From the NCBI GenBank assembly GCA_938015295.1, contig CALLQB010000039.1, positions 1-40,116 on the forward strand: a stretch of 40,116 nucleotides of DNA. Direction: 5' to 3'. Shown piece after piece: positions 1 through 8,355 of the stretch. Position 1 is the first letter of the stretch, and the number at the start of each line of letters is the position of its first letter. Under the pieces are notes generated by a model, which did no database searches, was not told the DNA's origin, and was given only the letters and a program-made list of their open reading frames with translations. Both the position numbers and the translations under genes were made by a program. This stretch comes from an uncultured Acidimicrobiales bacterium (lineage in GTDB: Bacteria > Actinomycetota > Acidimicrobiia > Acidimicrobiales > SHLQ01).

Positions 1-130
1 ATGGAACCTGGTGCCGTTTGGTGCGCCGGCTCGCACGACGGCGCCAACCCGAAAACGCGGTACTTCGCGTTTCGCATGTTGCATATTTGTTGCATGGACC
101 GCCCGAAGCGGGGTTATCCACAGAACGAGA

Positions 131-161
131 AAGGCCCGGAACCGTTGAGATTCCGGGCCTT
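131..161 (-). terminator. Rho-independent terminator of the tRNA-Met locus
   Basis: A 10-bp perfect inverted repeat (132-141 AGGCCCGGAA with 151-160 TTCCGGGCCT) closes a 9-nt loop. Read on the minus strand it lies just downstream of the tRNA 3' end and is followed by a T-rich run. It looks like the original terminator of the tRNA gene, so the sequence to its left is probably chromosomal. Confidence 0.75.
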
Positions 162-169
162 CTGCTTAG

Positions 170-214
170 TGGCGGGGGCTGGATTTGAACCAACGACCTT
201 CGGGTTATGAGCCC
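170..214 (-). other. 3'-half fragment of tRNA-Met(CAT), candidate attachment site
   Basis: Read on the minus strand this has an anticodon loop CTCATAA (anticodon CAT), the 3' anticodon strand CCCGA, a variable region, a 5-bp T-stem (GTTGG/CCAGC) around the loop TTCAAAT, an acceptor 3' strand CCCCGCC and discriminator A; CCA is not encoded. To the right of 214 the sequence no longer pairs as an anticodon stem, and no D-arm or 5' acceptor strand follows. The tRNA is therefore truncated inside the anticodon stem. Tyrosine recombinases commonly integrate at such sites, leaving a displaced 3' fragment at one end and a restored tRNA at the other. I infer this is the chromosome/element boundary, with the element to the right. 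Confidence 0.75.
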
Positions 215-497
215 CTTGAGCCTGGTTCGACGATCCCTGCAAACTAGGGGTTTCGCCTGCAAACACGGCGTTTTCGACTACCCGTACGTGCCCGCCCAAA
301 CCTGCCGGTTACCGGTGGTGTGTGAGATCTGTGTGAGATGCGGAGCACTCGCAAAGCCGTCGCTTTTGATCCCGTGTTCTTTCCAGAAAGAACGCGGTCG
401 CTCTCTGTTCGCCAAACGATCATGGAGGCCAGCAAACACTCCACGCCCGTCGAGAGGCGGTGAAACTCCGGCTCCCTGCACTCAAGTTTGAGGCCGG
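215..497. other. Non-coding stretch at the inferred element end
   Basis: No convincing gene is visible here. The open frames on both strands are short, rich in Arg, Pro and Cys, and lack ribosome binding sites. The sequence probably carries the arm region next to the attachment site, but I see no clear repeat that would mark integrase or excisionase binding. Positions 1-130 likewise show no credible gene. Confidence 0.5.
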
Positions 498-806
498 TTA
501 GCTAGAGGTTCGGGTACTGATTGCTTCGGCGATTTGGGAGAGGGTTGGCGAGCCCGCTGGACCCTCAGGTGTTTGATAAATGCGACACGACAAGCCAACC
601 GGCGCGTCGGGTTCTGCGAAGAGGTCCAAGCCGTCGACATGAATACTGGGCGACCCACAGAAGCGGTGCTCTACTGCTGCCTCGGGCGTATCTACAATCA
701 CTCGCCTGATCTCGATGTCCGGTGCTTCACTTGCGAGTTGCGCCAGGTGCTCGTCGGCCACCCGCCAGCTAGGGCAATCGTCGAAGTACAGCAGCGTCAC
801 GTCCAT
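498..806 (-). CDS. Thioredoxin-fold protein, DF-type family
   Basis: A 102-residue cytoplasmic protein beginning MDVTLLYFDDCPSW, with one Cys in the loop after the first beta strand and a second motif CGSPSIHVDG at about residues 50-59. The start-strand-loop pattern with a cis-Pro-like SPS turn is that of small thioredoxin-like proteins often found beside mercury, arsenic and other metal resistance genes. Some members of this family carry selenocysteine at the first position, but here it is a normal Cys codon. There is no signal peptide or membrane segment. It is the first gene inside the inferred element and is divergent from the ankyrin gene at 991. The fold is fairly sure; the substrate is unknown. 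Confidence 0.7.
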   Translation of the reverse strand: MDVTLLYFDDCPSWRVADEHLAQLASEAPDIEIRRVIVDTPEAAVEHRFCGSPSIHVDGLDLFAEPDAPVGLSCRIYQTPEGPAGSPTLSQIAEAISTRTSS

Positions 807-990
807 GACCTTCAGTCTAGGGATGTTGAAGCATCGGGTGATCTGTGCTTTGTTGGTAGTGCGCTAGCAGGGCGCATCCGGTTCGCGGAAAGGGCAAAGC
901 CCACCTGTCGTGCTTTGATTTTGTGCCATTGACGATGTTTCTCTTTCGGCCCATTCTGCGGACAACGGGCGTTGATGAAAGGGGCCATCC

Positions 991-2889
991 GTGCCAACCA
1001 GTTCACTGCCAGAAAACCCTTCGCTCGAACATCTCAAAGGCCAAGCCAAGCTTGTCCGAGATCTGATCAGGGCGGGTGATCCCGGTGGACTCTCGATGAT
1101 CGACGAGTTCCACCCGCGGCTCGATTCGACCGATCTCGACCTGAGTCACCGAGACACATTCAAGACGACAGATGCGCAGCTCATCGTCGCCCGCATGTAC
1201 CGGTTCGGAAGCTGGAACGCGCTTCGTGATCACGTTGGCGTCGTAAACCTGCACAGCTTCACGCCGAGCGCCGAGAACCCTGCCAAAAACGAGGATGCAC
1301 CGTCGTTCGTCAGAGACGCTTGCCTCGACTACGCCGAAGACGGGCCAAGCCCAGCCGACCGCCTGGCCGCAGCGCATCGAATGCTCGCCGACGACCCGTT
1401 GGTCGCTACTGGTTCCGTTGAAGCGTTGGCGACTGTCGGCGACCACCAAGGTCTGGCAGCGATGCTCGACGGCCAACCCGGTTCGGCCAATGAGCCATGC
1501 GGGCCGAACGGCTGGCCGCCACTGCTCTACGCGGTCTACTCACGGGTCTCCACCGACAACCCCGACTGGTCCGCGGTTGAAACCGTAAAGGTTCTCCTGG
1601 ACCGCGGTGCCGACGCCAACAGCGGTTTCCTTTGGCGCGGAAACGTTCCACCATTTACCGCGCTCACCGGCACGTCCGGTGGCGGCGAAAGCAACGAGGC
1701 GAAACACGCCGAGCGCTTAGAGATCGCCCGGCTACTTCTCGATGCCGGGGCCGATCCCAACGACGGACAACTGCTGCACAACGGCAACGGCGGAAAGAAC
1801 CACGACGACCCGACCTACCTTGAGCTTCTCGTCGAATACGGACTCGGAACCCAACAGAACGGTCCCTGGTACCAGCGGTTCGGAAAGCAACTACGGGACC
1901 CCGCGGAACTTCTCTATGACGAACTCGAGGCGGCGGCCAAACGAAACCGTCCAAATATCTTCGCCTACCTCGCCAGCCTCAAACTCGACCTGAATCGTGA
2001 AATCGGCCGATCCCAACAGACCCCAGCCCGCATCGCAGCAGCCGAAGGACACGACGGCATCCTGGCGATCCTCGCCGAGGCCGGAATCAACATCGACCTC
2101 ACCCCCGCCGAGATAGCGCTTCAGCACACACGCATCAACCAAACCAAAGAGCTACAACGTCACCTCGCGCAACACGCTGAATTGCTTAGCCAGCTACGAC
2201 GTGAACATCCGGGACTCTGCAACAACGTGCCCACTGGTGACACCGAGATGCTCTCGCTGCTAATCGAACTCGGCTTCGATATCAACGATCGATCGGGCAC
2301 AAAGACACCACTGCATCACGCCGCAGAAGCCAACGACGCCGACCGAGCACGGTTTCTCATCGGTCACGGGGCAGACCCCAACCTCATCGATACCCACATC
2401 CACGCCAATCCATGGGGCTGGGCCAACCACTTCGGCAACATCGAAACCGCCGCCTACCTCCACCCGCTCACCAACCACGAACAGACACTTCCCGAATTCA
2501 GCATCCAATCGCCATCGGCAACCAGGACACTCGTTACACCCGACCTCATCGACAGCCTCCTCGACCGCATCAATGAAGCGGCAAACGGCGCTGAACTCGT
2601 TCAACTGAAGACCGGAAATACCTCCCTGTCGATAGGCCTTGGCAGGCAGGACTGCTCGGTCGCCATGTATCTCGATTCGAACGGCGACCCATGGCATGCT
2701 GTCGGCGATCCGACCCTCAGCATCGACGAGCCCTTCCAGTTCGCCAGCTATCTCGGCAAAGGCGTCATCGACTTCTTCCCCACAGCCGCAATCACTGTTG
2801 AATCAGCACGATCGATAACCCGAGACTTCGTAGCCGACCCAGCCGCTAAGCCTGCCAATGCAACGTGGGTGATCGAACGCGCAACATGA
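991..2889 (+). CDS. Ankyrin-repeat protein with possible Imm1-like C-terminal domain
   Basis: A 632-residue cytoplasmic protein. It starts at GTG 991 with AGGGG at 980-984, 6 nt upstream. Residues 1-85 match the N-terminal module common in actinobacterial ankyrin proteins (PSLEHLKGQAK ... DAQLIVARMYRFGSWNALRDHV). Several ankyrin repeats follow: LLDRGADANSG near 205, IARLLLDAGADPNDG near 250, and TPLHHAAEANDADRARFLIGHGADPN near 435-465. Residues about 530-632 end in a strand pattern (YLGKGVIDFFP, then SARSITRDFVADP, then ATWVIE) that resembles Imm1-type immunity proteins; that assignment is from pattern memory only. No toxin gene lies next to it. It has no obvious link to the metal genes and stands alone between two divergent or unlinked units. 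Confidence 0.8.
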   Translation: MPTSSLPENPSLEHLKGQAKLVRDLIRAGDPGGLSMIDEFHPRLDSTDLDLSHRDTFKTTDAQLIVARMYRFGSWNALRDHVGVVNLHSFTPSAENPAKNEDAPSFVRDACLDYAEDGPSPADRLAAAHRMLADDPLVATGSVEALATVGDHQGLAAMLDGQPGSANEPCGPNGWPPLLYAVYSRVSTDNPDWSAVETVKVLLDRGADANSGFLWRGNVPPFTALTGTSGGGESNEAKHAERLEIARLLLDAGADPNDGQLLHNGNGGKNHDDPTYLELLVEYGLGTQQNGPWYQRFGKQLRDPAELLYDELEAAAKRNRPNIFAYLASLKLDLNREIGRSQQTPARIAAAEGHDGILAILAEAGINIDLTPAEIALQHTRINQTKELQRHLAQHAELLSQLRREHPGLCNNVPTGDTEMLSLLIELGFDINDRSGTKTPLHHAAEANDADRARFLIGHGADPNLIDTHIHANPWGWANHFGNIETAAYLHPLTNHEQTLPEFSIQSPSATRTLVTPDLIDSLLDRINEAANGAELVQLKTGNTSLSIGLGRQDCSVAMYLDSNGDPWHAVGDPTLSIDEPFQFASYLGKGVIDFFPTAAITVESARSITRDFVADPAAKPANATWVIERAT

Positions 2890-2920
2890 ACAAGGGTCTT
2901 TCAACCTCCTCCAGCTCAAC

Positions 2921-2963
2921 TTCAGGATCATTCAGCTTAGGTTCATGTTGGTTCTGTCATAGT
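2921..2963 (+). promoter_or_regulatory. Response-regulator direct repeats and -10 box for the PepSY gene
   Basis: TTCAGCTTAGG (2931) is followed 11 bp later by TTCATGTT (2942), and an extra TTCAG lies at 2921. A CATAGT box at 2958-2963 lies 16 bp after the start of the second repeat, so the repeats take the -35 position as in OmpR/PhoB class II activation. The same arrangement recurs at 3582 and 8356. I infer binding by the regulator encoded at 6051-6728. Confidence 0.6.
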
Positions 2964-3010
2964 CACGATCAGCAAGGCAATTTCCCCCTTACAGAAAGAG
3001 CACACGAACA

Positions 3011-3487
3011 ATGAGTAGCAAAGTACGAAGTGGCGCAATCACCATCGCAGCAGTCCTCGGTGTTGGCCTTGGCGGCTACGGAATCTCATCCGCCCAATCG
3101 GCCGAACCCGATCCGGCCCCGGCCACTTCCGAAGCACCCGAAGCTGAGGAAAACGAGGAGAACGAGTCCGAAGACGAAGTCATTGATCCAGCTCGCGCTG
3201 CTGAAGCGACGGTCACCGAGGCCGAAGCTCAGGATGCAGCGGTTGCTGCAGCTGGCGGCGGAACCGCTTCCGCCGCTGAGCTCGAAGACGAGGACGGCGC
3301 TCTTGTTTACGAAGTCGACGTCACCGACGCTGCTGGCGCTTCCGTTGAGGTTGAGGTCGATGCGATGACCGGCGACGCCACCGTTGAAGTCGACGACGAC
3401 GACGATGAAACTGACGACGACGATGGTATCGAGCACGAGAACGAGCATGAAGGCGAAAACGATCCTGATGAAGGACACGAGGACTGA
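3011..3487 (+). CDS. Secreted acidic PepSY-domain protein
   Basis: A 158-residue exported protein with an N-terminal signal segment (about residues 8-29). An acidic linker rich in Glu and Pro follows. One PepSY-like domain covers about residues 65-128 (VTEAEAQDAAVAAAGG ... ALVYEVDVTDA ... VEVDAMTGDATVEV). The tail is extremely acidic with scattered His (DDDDDETDDDDG, then EHENEHEGEND), a plausible low-affinity cation sponge. PepSY proteins are often controlled by two-component systems that respond to envelope or metal stress, and this promoter carries the TTCAGCT repeats. A weak AAAGAG lies 10 nt before ATG. A strong hairpin at 3513-3546 ends the unit. Confidence 0.8.
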   Translation: MSSKVRSGAITIAAVLGVGLGGYGISSAQSAEPDPAPATSEAPEAEENEENESEDEVIDPARAAEATVTEAEAQDAAVAAAGGGTASAAELEDEDGALVYEVDVTDAAGASVEVEVDAMTGDATVEVDDDDDETDDDDGIEHENEHEGENDPDEGHED

Positions 3488-3512
3488 CATCTCGTAAACC
3501 CCGACCCACCTC

Positions 3513-3546
3513 AAGAGCCGACGAGACCCCCATCTCGTCGGTTCTT
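3513..3546 (+). terminator. Strong stem-loop after the PepSY gene
   Basis: A 14-bp stem (AAGAGCCGACGAGA with TCTCGTCGGTTCTT, one G-T pair) closes a 6-nt loop CCCCCA, and the 3' arm ends in TTCTT. It separates the PepSY gene from the next promoter at 3582. It also argues against starting the next gene as early as 3545. Confidence 0.75.
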
Positions 3547-3581
3547 GCGCGTGTCGCCACTCTTCGAAAAGTTCGGCCTGT

Positions 3582-3614
3582 TTCAGCTGACATTCAGGTC
3601 CTGCGATGTACTTT
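3582..3614 (+). promoter_or_regulatory. Response-regulator direct repeats and -10 box before the metallophosphatase gene
   Basis: TTCAGCTGACA at 3582 and TTCAGGTCC at 3593 are spaced 11 bp apart. TACTTT at 3609-3614 lies 16 bp after the second repeat start, the same geometry as at 2931 and 8356. Six nucleotides after this -10 box is an ATG (3621) that opens only a 19-codon frame. Confidence 0.6.
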
Positions 3615-3658
3615 GCGCTCATGCGTTCTTTCGTCCGGCGGGCTTCGTTCCCCATTTC

Positions 3659-4582
3659 ATGTGGGTGGTTGTCGAATTGAGCCGACGAATCATGGCTATC
3701 TGTTCGCTGAGTCTCTCCCTTTTTGCATCCGTGCTGTGGGTAAACCGCAGTTACGTCGGGGCGTTCTTTGGCAATAGCATTGGCGCTCCCCCAATCGAGG
3801 AGACAACCGCGCACACAGAACCCGAAGGTGATGTTGTGGTTCGTCTCGCCGTTGCCGGAGATGTGGGCACGGGCGACGCTGCGGCGTATAAAACTGCGGC
3901 GGTAATGGACCGTCTGGATCAGCAACGAGACTTCGATGCGCTTTTGCTACTCGGCGACAACATCTACGAGAACGGCGATCCAGCTGACGTTGTGTCGAAA
4001 GTGTTCGAGCCATTTGATCCGGTTCTGGACCGCGAGACCCAGCTGCTTGCGGTGCTCGGGAATCACGATGTCGATGACGGATTTGGTCCGGCGCAAGCCA
4101 AAGCCTTGGGCATGGCGAATGCTTGGTACTCGACCTCGATTGAAGACGTCACCATCGTCGCCCTCGATTCGAACCAGGCCGACAACCCCGATCAGTTGGC
4201 ATGGCTGCGAGCGACACTCTCAGCAGTAGACACCACATGGACGATCGCCATCATGCACCATCCGGCGTACTCCGCCGGGTGGCACGGCAGCGACGCAAAA
4301 GTGCAGAAACACTTCGCCCCGCTCTTTGCCGAGTTCGATGTCGATCTGGCCCTCAGCGGCCACGACCACGACTATCAACGCAACAACCCAATCGACGGGG
4401 TCACCTATGTGGTGACTGGCGCTGCCGCCAAACTCCGACCGGCAGGCAGCGAAACCTTCACCGCTGTTTCGTGGTCGACACCGAGCTTTGTCGATCTTGC
4501 AGTCTATGAAGACCGGATCGAACTCCAGGCGGTCGACCACAGCGGCCGCTCAATCGACGTGTTCGAACTATCAGCCCAATAA
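3659..4582 (+). CDS. Exported metallophosphoesterase (purple acid phosphatase-like)
   Basis: The calcineurin-like phosphoesterase signature is complete: GDVGTGD, GDNIYENG, GNHDVDD, MHHPAYS and SGHDHDYQRN, which supply the two-metal site. From ATG 3659 the protein is 307 residues, with Arg-Arg followed by a hydrophobic segment (about residues 12-27), so it is secreted or membrane-anchored. A frame open from 3545 would run through the operator and promoter at 3582-3614, so I reject that start; ATG 3692 is the other candidate. The family cleaves phosphate monoesters or diesters. Its promoter repeats put it in the regulon of the two-component system encoded downstream on the other strand. The natural substrate is unknown. 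Confidence 0.8.
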   Translation: MWVVVELSRRIMAICSLSLSLFASVLWVNRSYVGAFFGNSIGAPPIEETTAHTEPEGDVVVRLAVAGDVGTGDAAAYKTAAVMDRLDQQRDFDALLLLGDNIYENGDPADVVSKVFEPFDPVLDRETQLLAVLGNHDVDDGFGPAQAKALGMANAWYSTSIEDVTIVALDSNQADNPDQLAWLRATLSAVDTTWTIAIMHHPAYSAGWHGSDAKVQKHFAPLFAEFDVDLALSGHDHDYQRNNPIDGVTYVVTGAAAKLRPAGSETFTAVSWSTPSFVDLAVYEDRIELQAVDHSGRSIDVFELSAQ

Positions 4583-4704
4583 CCGCATGCCGCCAGGATC
4601 GTCCGGCGCTGGGTCACTGGCCCGACCAGATGACGATCGCGAACGCTCGAGCAGACCAGACGCCATTTCGCGGGGCCGCATGAAACCGACGCTTGCCGGT
4701 GTAA

Positions 4705-6054
4705 TCAAACCGCTCGTGCGTCCGGGAACGACACCAAGAACCGGGCGCCACCCAGCGAACTTTCCTCGATCGTAAGTGTCGCATTGTGACCGGCGACGAT
4801 TTCTGCAACGATCGCCAAGCCAAGACCAGCGCCGCCATCGTCTCTCGCTCGAGCCTCATCGCTGCGGGAGAACCGCTCAAAGATCGCTTCGCGCATCTCC
4901 GCCGGGACACCCGGTCCGTCATCGTCCACCGCGACAACCACTCGACCCGCATCGGTGGAGTCGACCGACACCGACACCGCTGAGTCAGCGTGGCGACATG
5001 CGTTGTTCAACAGGTTTTGCAACACCCGTCCGACTTCATCAGGATTGCCGCGGACCTGACCAGCGCTGATGTCTGACGTTTGGATCTCCACCTTGTCCGA
5101 GCCGGATCTGGCCCGACGAGCCTGGTCCATCGCTACCTCATCGAGGTCGACAAGAACATGGGCGACCGCGGCCCCGTTGTCCTCGTGGCGCGCAAGCCAC
5201 AACAGGTCATCGACCAGGCGCTGCATTCGCAGGTCCTCTTCCAAGAGTTCCTCAGCGATCATCGGCCAATCGGTGGTGTCGCGATGGGCCAATCCGACCT
5301 CGAGCTCGTGACGTATGATCGCTATTGGCGTGCGCAGCTCATGGGATGCGTCCGAAACGAACTGGCGTTGACGAACGCTTCCCGATTCGATGCGGTCCAG
5401 CATGCCATTCATCGTGTCAGCAAGTTTGCCGATCTCATCGTCGGTCTTCGGTGGAGGAACCCGACGATGTAGGTCGGTGGCCCCAATCTCAGCAACCTCG
5501 GCACGGATCGCTTCAACCGGGCGAAGGCCCCGCCCCACCATCACCCACGTCAGCAGAGCGACTAGGCCAGCTAGTGCTGGCACACCCACCAGTAGGGTGC
5601 TCCTGGCCGCATCGACCGTTTCCTCGACGTCTTCCATATTCGTGCCGACGATGAGAGCCACCACTACTTCGTCGACCGTCTCAGTCTCGGTAACGAACAC
5701 CCGGAAGGGATCATCCTCTACCGGAGTGATGACAGTGGTGAACCTTCGACGGAGACCATCTACAAGCACACCTTCGCCGTCGATATTCGGACTTGCAGCC
5801 ACTACCTGATCGCCGTCGATGAACTGCACCACCCCATCGTCTTCACCCTCGATCGCGATATCGGCGAGCGGCGTACCCCGCTCGATCGACACCGTGATGT
5901 CATCGGCCCGCAACTGAAGAGCAAGATCAAGATTGTCGGTCATCGATTGTCGCAAAACAGACAACAAAGCGAATGCCGAGGCGATCAACACCAACAAAAA
6001 GATTGCTGACGCAGCAAGAGTGGTCTTGGCCCGGACGGACCGCAACCGGCTCAT
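4705..6054 (-). CDS. Sensor histidine kinase
   Basis: A 449-residue membrane kinase. Membrane segment 1 is at about 13-33 and segment 2 at about 154-174, bracketing an extracytoplasmic sensor of some 120 residues. HAMP follows at about 175-228, then HisKA with SHELRTP (phospho-acceptor His238). The ATPase domain has the N box NLLNNACRHA (347-356), the G1 box DDDGPGV (377-383) and the G2 box GGAGLGLAIV (407-416). It overlaps the response-regulator gene by 4 bp (ATGA), so the two are translationally coupled and form a pair. The sensor region has no Cys or His cluster, so a direct metal-binding role is not supported by the sequence; an envelope or redox signal is possible. Confidence 0.92.
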   Translation of the reverse strand: MSRLRSVRAKTTLAASAIFLLVLIASAFALLSVLRQSMTDNLDLALQLRADDITVSIERGTPLADIAIEGEDDGVVQFIDGDQVVAASPNIDGEGVLVDGLRRRFTTVITPVEDDPFRVFVTETETVDEVVVALIVGTNMEDVEETVDAARSTLLVGVPALAGLVALLTWVMVGRGLRPVEAIRAEVAEIGATDLHRRVPPPKTDDEIGKLADTMNGMLDRIESGSVRQRQFVSDASHELRTPIAIIRHELEVGLAHRDTTDWPMIAEELLEEDLRMQRLVDDLLWLARHEDNGAAVAHVLVDLDEVAMDQARRARSGSDKVEIQTSDISAGQVRGNPDEVGRVLQNLLNNACRHADSAVSVSVDSTDAGRVVVAVDDDGPGVPAEMREAIFERFSRSDEARARDDGGAGLGLAIVAEIVAGHNATLTIEESSLGGARFLVSFPDARAV

Positions 6055-6728
6055 CCGCCGTCAGCGTTCAGCCGATACCCGGACCCACGAACCGTTTGGA
6101 TCGCCGCCCGACCAAACGGCTCATCGATCTTCTTCCGCAAGTGCCTCACGTACACCTCGATGATGTTCGAGTCGCCGTCGAAGTCGTAGTCCCACACATG
6201 GTCCAGGATGTCTTGTTTCGACACCACCATGCTTGCATTGCGGATCAGGTACTCAAGCACCGAGAACTCACGGCTCGTCAGCTCGACCTCGACATCGCCA
6301 CGCCAGCAACGCCGCTGGTTCGGGTCGAGACGAAGATCATCGGCACTCATCTCGACAGGGCGCTCCGTCGATCCCCTTCGAAGCAGCGCCCGCAGGCGAG
6401 CGACTAATACCAGGTGCGAGAACGGCTTCCGCAAGAAGTCGTCAGCGCCGGTATCGAGCGCCTCGGCCTCATCGAGTTCGCCATCTTTCGCGGTCAGCAT
6501 GAGGATCGGGGTCCAGTTGCCAACGTCTCTCAAGGTGCCGCACACCTTGTAGCCGTTCATGCCCGGCAACATGATGTCGAGCACGATCCCGTCGTAGTCG
6601 TGTTCGGTAGCCATCCAAAGACCGTCGTCGCCGTTCAGAGCGATGTCCACCGCAAAGCCGTCGGCCTCAAGGCCGCGTTTCAACGATGTGGCCAGCTTCT
6701 GCTCGTCTTCGACAACCAGAATTCTCAT
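6051..6728 (-). CDS. OmpR/PhoB-family response regulator
   Basis: A receiver domain with acidic pair E7/D8, phospho-acceptor D51 (IVLDIMLPG) and K101 (LRKPF) is followed by a winged-helix DNA-binding domain (SREFSVLEYLIRN ... SNIIEVYVRHLRKKID ... TVRGSGYRL). I choose ATG 6728 because GGAG at 6734-6737 sits 5 nt upstream. An in-frame GTG at 6734 overlaps that ribosome binding site. The gene lies 31 bp after the flavocytochrome gene and overlaps the kinase gene by 4 bp, so the three form one minus-strand operon. Three nearby promoters carry 11-bp direct repeats with the geometry this family binds. Confidence 0.93.
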   Translation of the reverse strand: MRILVVEDEQKLATSLKRGLEADGFAVDIALNGDDGLWMATEHDYDGIVLDIMLPGMNGYKVCGTLRDVGNWTPILMLTAKDGELDEAEALDTGADDFLRKPFSHLVLVARLRALLRRGSTERPVEMSADDLRLDPNQRRCWRGDVEVELTSREFSVLEYLIRNASMVVSKQDILDHVWDYDFDGDSNIIEVYVRHLRKKIDEPFGRAAIQTVRGSGYRLNADGG

Positions 6729-6759
6729 GCGCACTCCAAGTGGCTAGGGAGCTCAGTGC

Positions 6760-8226
6760 TCATGGCGTCCCGAATCGTTTCGTTGCAGTCGTCACGAGTT
6801 CTTCGACCTCTCGGGAGAGCTCTGGGCCAAACCCTTGCCGGAAGTCGAAGTCTTCGACCTCGACCGACTGCGCTCCCAGCCCAATCGTGCCCCGTTGAAG
6901 CGTCCGCACCAGACCCGCCGGCCCACACAATGCGACATGAGCACCGTTGATCTGGCCTGGCGGGACTGCGGCACTGATCGCCTCGATGCTAAGTCGCTGC
7001 CCGGCCGAAGAATCAAACACGTGGAGCTTGATATGTCCTGCCCGGTGCGCTTCGCGGAGAAGGTCGAGCCCTGGCGCATCCTCTACGGACTTCACCGCAA
7101 AGAACACGTAGGGGGCCACCGGCATGGTCTGAGACCTGGTCGGAAGAGCGCTGAGGAACGGTGTGACCCCCACTCCCCCGGCGATCCATATATGGGTCTG
7201 GTCGTCGTGACGGAACGGTTCGAACCTGCCAAAAGGCCCTTCGATCTCGACGGCAACTCCGGCCAGATCTGCCGCACCGATCTTGTCGGTCCAATCCCCA
7301 AGGTCGCGAATGATGAAGCGCAGCTCTTCGTCGTCGGGATGGGAGGCAATCGTGAACGGGTGAGGCTCGCTCAGCCCTCGATGATGGATCCGCAGGATCG
7401 CGAATTGGCCGATCCGATGATCGATCCGACGACCCGTCGCCGGTGTGAGTTGAAGTTCGGTGTTGATGCCGACGCGGCGGGTACGAACAACTTTGTACTT
7501 CGCTCCGCGTCGGATCATGTCGTTGACGATCACCCGCCAGATGTAAGCGGCGGTTCCTGCGACCATGAATGCACCGAACCACAAGCCCCACGCGGAGCCG
7601 TTTGCGTAGGGCTTCGTGGCGGTAAAGAAGTGTGCACTAGCGAAGATGAACGGGATGCCAAGCAACTTGTGGGTGAGTCGCCAGAAACGGTACGGAATGA
7701 TTCGAACAAGACTGATGCCGACCAGCACGTAGAGCGAGATCTCGGCCAATCCAGCCAGGTCTTCGGCGGAGTCTTTGAGGTCGCGGCTGGCGCCTCGAAC
7801 CCCGCCGCGTATCTCGGGTTCGAGTTGGGTGTGGAGGAACATCGCAACGACCGCGATCGAGCCGCACCACCGATGCACCCGGTACATCGAGTCGAGCCCC
7901 CCGAAAAACGGTTCCAGCCACTTGATACGAATAGCAAGCACAAAACTCCAGGCCATCAACTGAATCGATGCCGCTCCCACAAAGAACCCGAGCGTGGGAT
8001 CGCCTTCCTTACCGGCGGCCCCAGCGAACGCAAACCACCCGACGAGCACCGACACCGCAACAACGATCGGGCCGATCCACGACATACGAGGTCTTCGCTG
8101 CGGCGCGACCGGACGGTAAAGGCGCCAGTCTTGCCTGGTGCCGACAAGCTTCGACACGACGCCCCGAACCCGACGATCAGCATCTGCATGCCTTTCTGGC
8201 TGCGGACGGGGGTCAGTGATCGTCAC
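6760..8226 (-). CDS. Ferric reductase-like transmembrane flavocytochrome
   Basis: A 488-residue membrane oxidoreductase. I choose GTG 8226, preceded by GGAG with 7-nt spacing, over the upstream TTG 8331 and ATG 8268. The membrane half has heme-type His residues in two helix pairs (H118, H132, H186, H199; MYRVHRWCG ... FLHT and LTHKLLG ... SAHFF). The cytoplasmic half is ferredoxin-NADP reductase-like: HPFTIAS (289-295) for FAD, GGVGVTP (350-356) and CGPAG (434-438) for NAD(P)H. The family passes electrons across the membrane to ferric or cupric ions, oxygen or quinone. It is the first gene of the operon with the two-component system, suggesting redox control of an envelope electron chain. Confidence 0.88.
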   Translation of the reverse strand: MTITDPRPQPERHADADRRVRGVVSKLVGTRQDWRLYRPVAPQRRPRMSWIGPIVVAVSVLVGWFAFAGAAGKEGDPTLGFFVGAASIQLMAWSFVLAIRIKWLEPFFGGLDSMYRVHRWCGSIAVVAMFLHTQLEPEIRGGVRGASRDLKDSAEDLAGLAEISLYVLVGISLVRIIPYRFWRLTHKLLGIPFIFASAHFFTATKPYANGSAWGLWFGAFMVAGTAAYIWRVIVNDMIRRGAKYKVVRTRRVGINTELQLTPATGRRIDHRIGQFAILRIHHRGLSEPHPFTIASHPDDEELRFIIRDLGDWTDKIGAADLAGVAVEIEGPFGRFEPFRHDDQTHIWIAGGVGVTPFLSALPTRSQTMPVAPYVFFAVKSVEDAPGLDLLREAHRAGHIKLHVFDSSAGQRLSIEAISAAVPPGQINGAHVALCGPAGLVRTLQRGTIGLGAQSVEVEDFDFRQGFGPELSREVEELVTTATKRFGTP

Positions 8227-8355
8227 GAATGTTCTCCAAACAGAAAGGTCGGGCCAACTCAATGCCATGGTGACATAGCAAAGCTGAATCCCTGCTGAAA
8301 CAGGACAAAGTACGAACGAGCGACCGACCAACCGAAGGGACAGCAGCGCTGATAG

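Noticed and set aside
1..210. Open frame running over the tRNA fragment
   Set aside because: It reads through the tRNA remnant and terminator and has no coding character.
3545..3658. Extended N-terminus of the metallophosphatase from 3545
   Set aside because: It starts inside a terminator stem and would place the operator and -10 box inside the coding region.
3086..3925. Long open frame on the minus strand opposite the PepSY and phosphatase genes
   Set aside because: It is the antisense of acidic GAC/GAA-rich coding sequence, crosses a terminator and a promoter, and has no domain.
6835..8298. Long open frame on the plus strand opposite the flavocytochrome gene
   Set aside because: The minus-strand frame has complete heme, FAD and NAD motifs; the plus frame is a codon-bias shadow.
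8229..8331. Longer N-terminus of the flavocytochrome from TTG 8331
   Set aside because: GTG 8226 has a good GGAG site 7 nt upstream; the extra segment has no recognised domain and no ribosome site.
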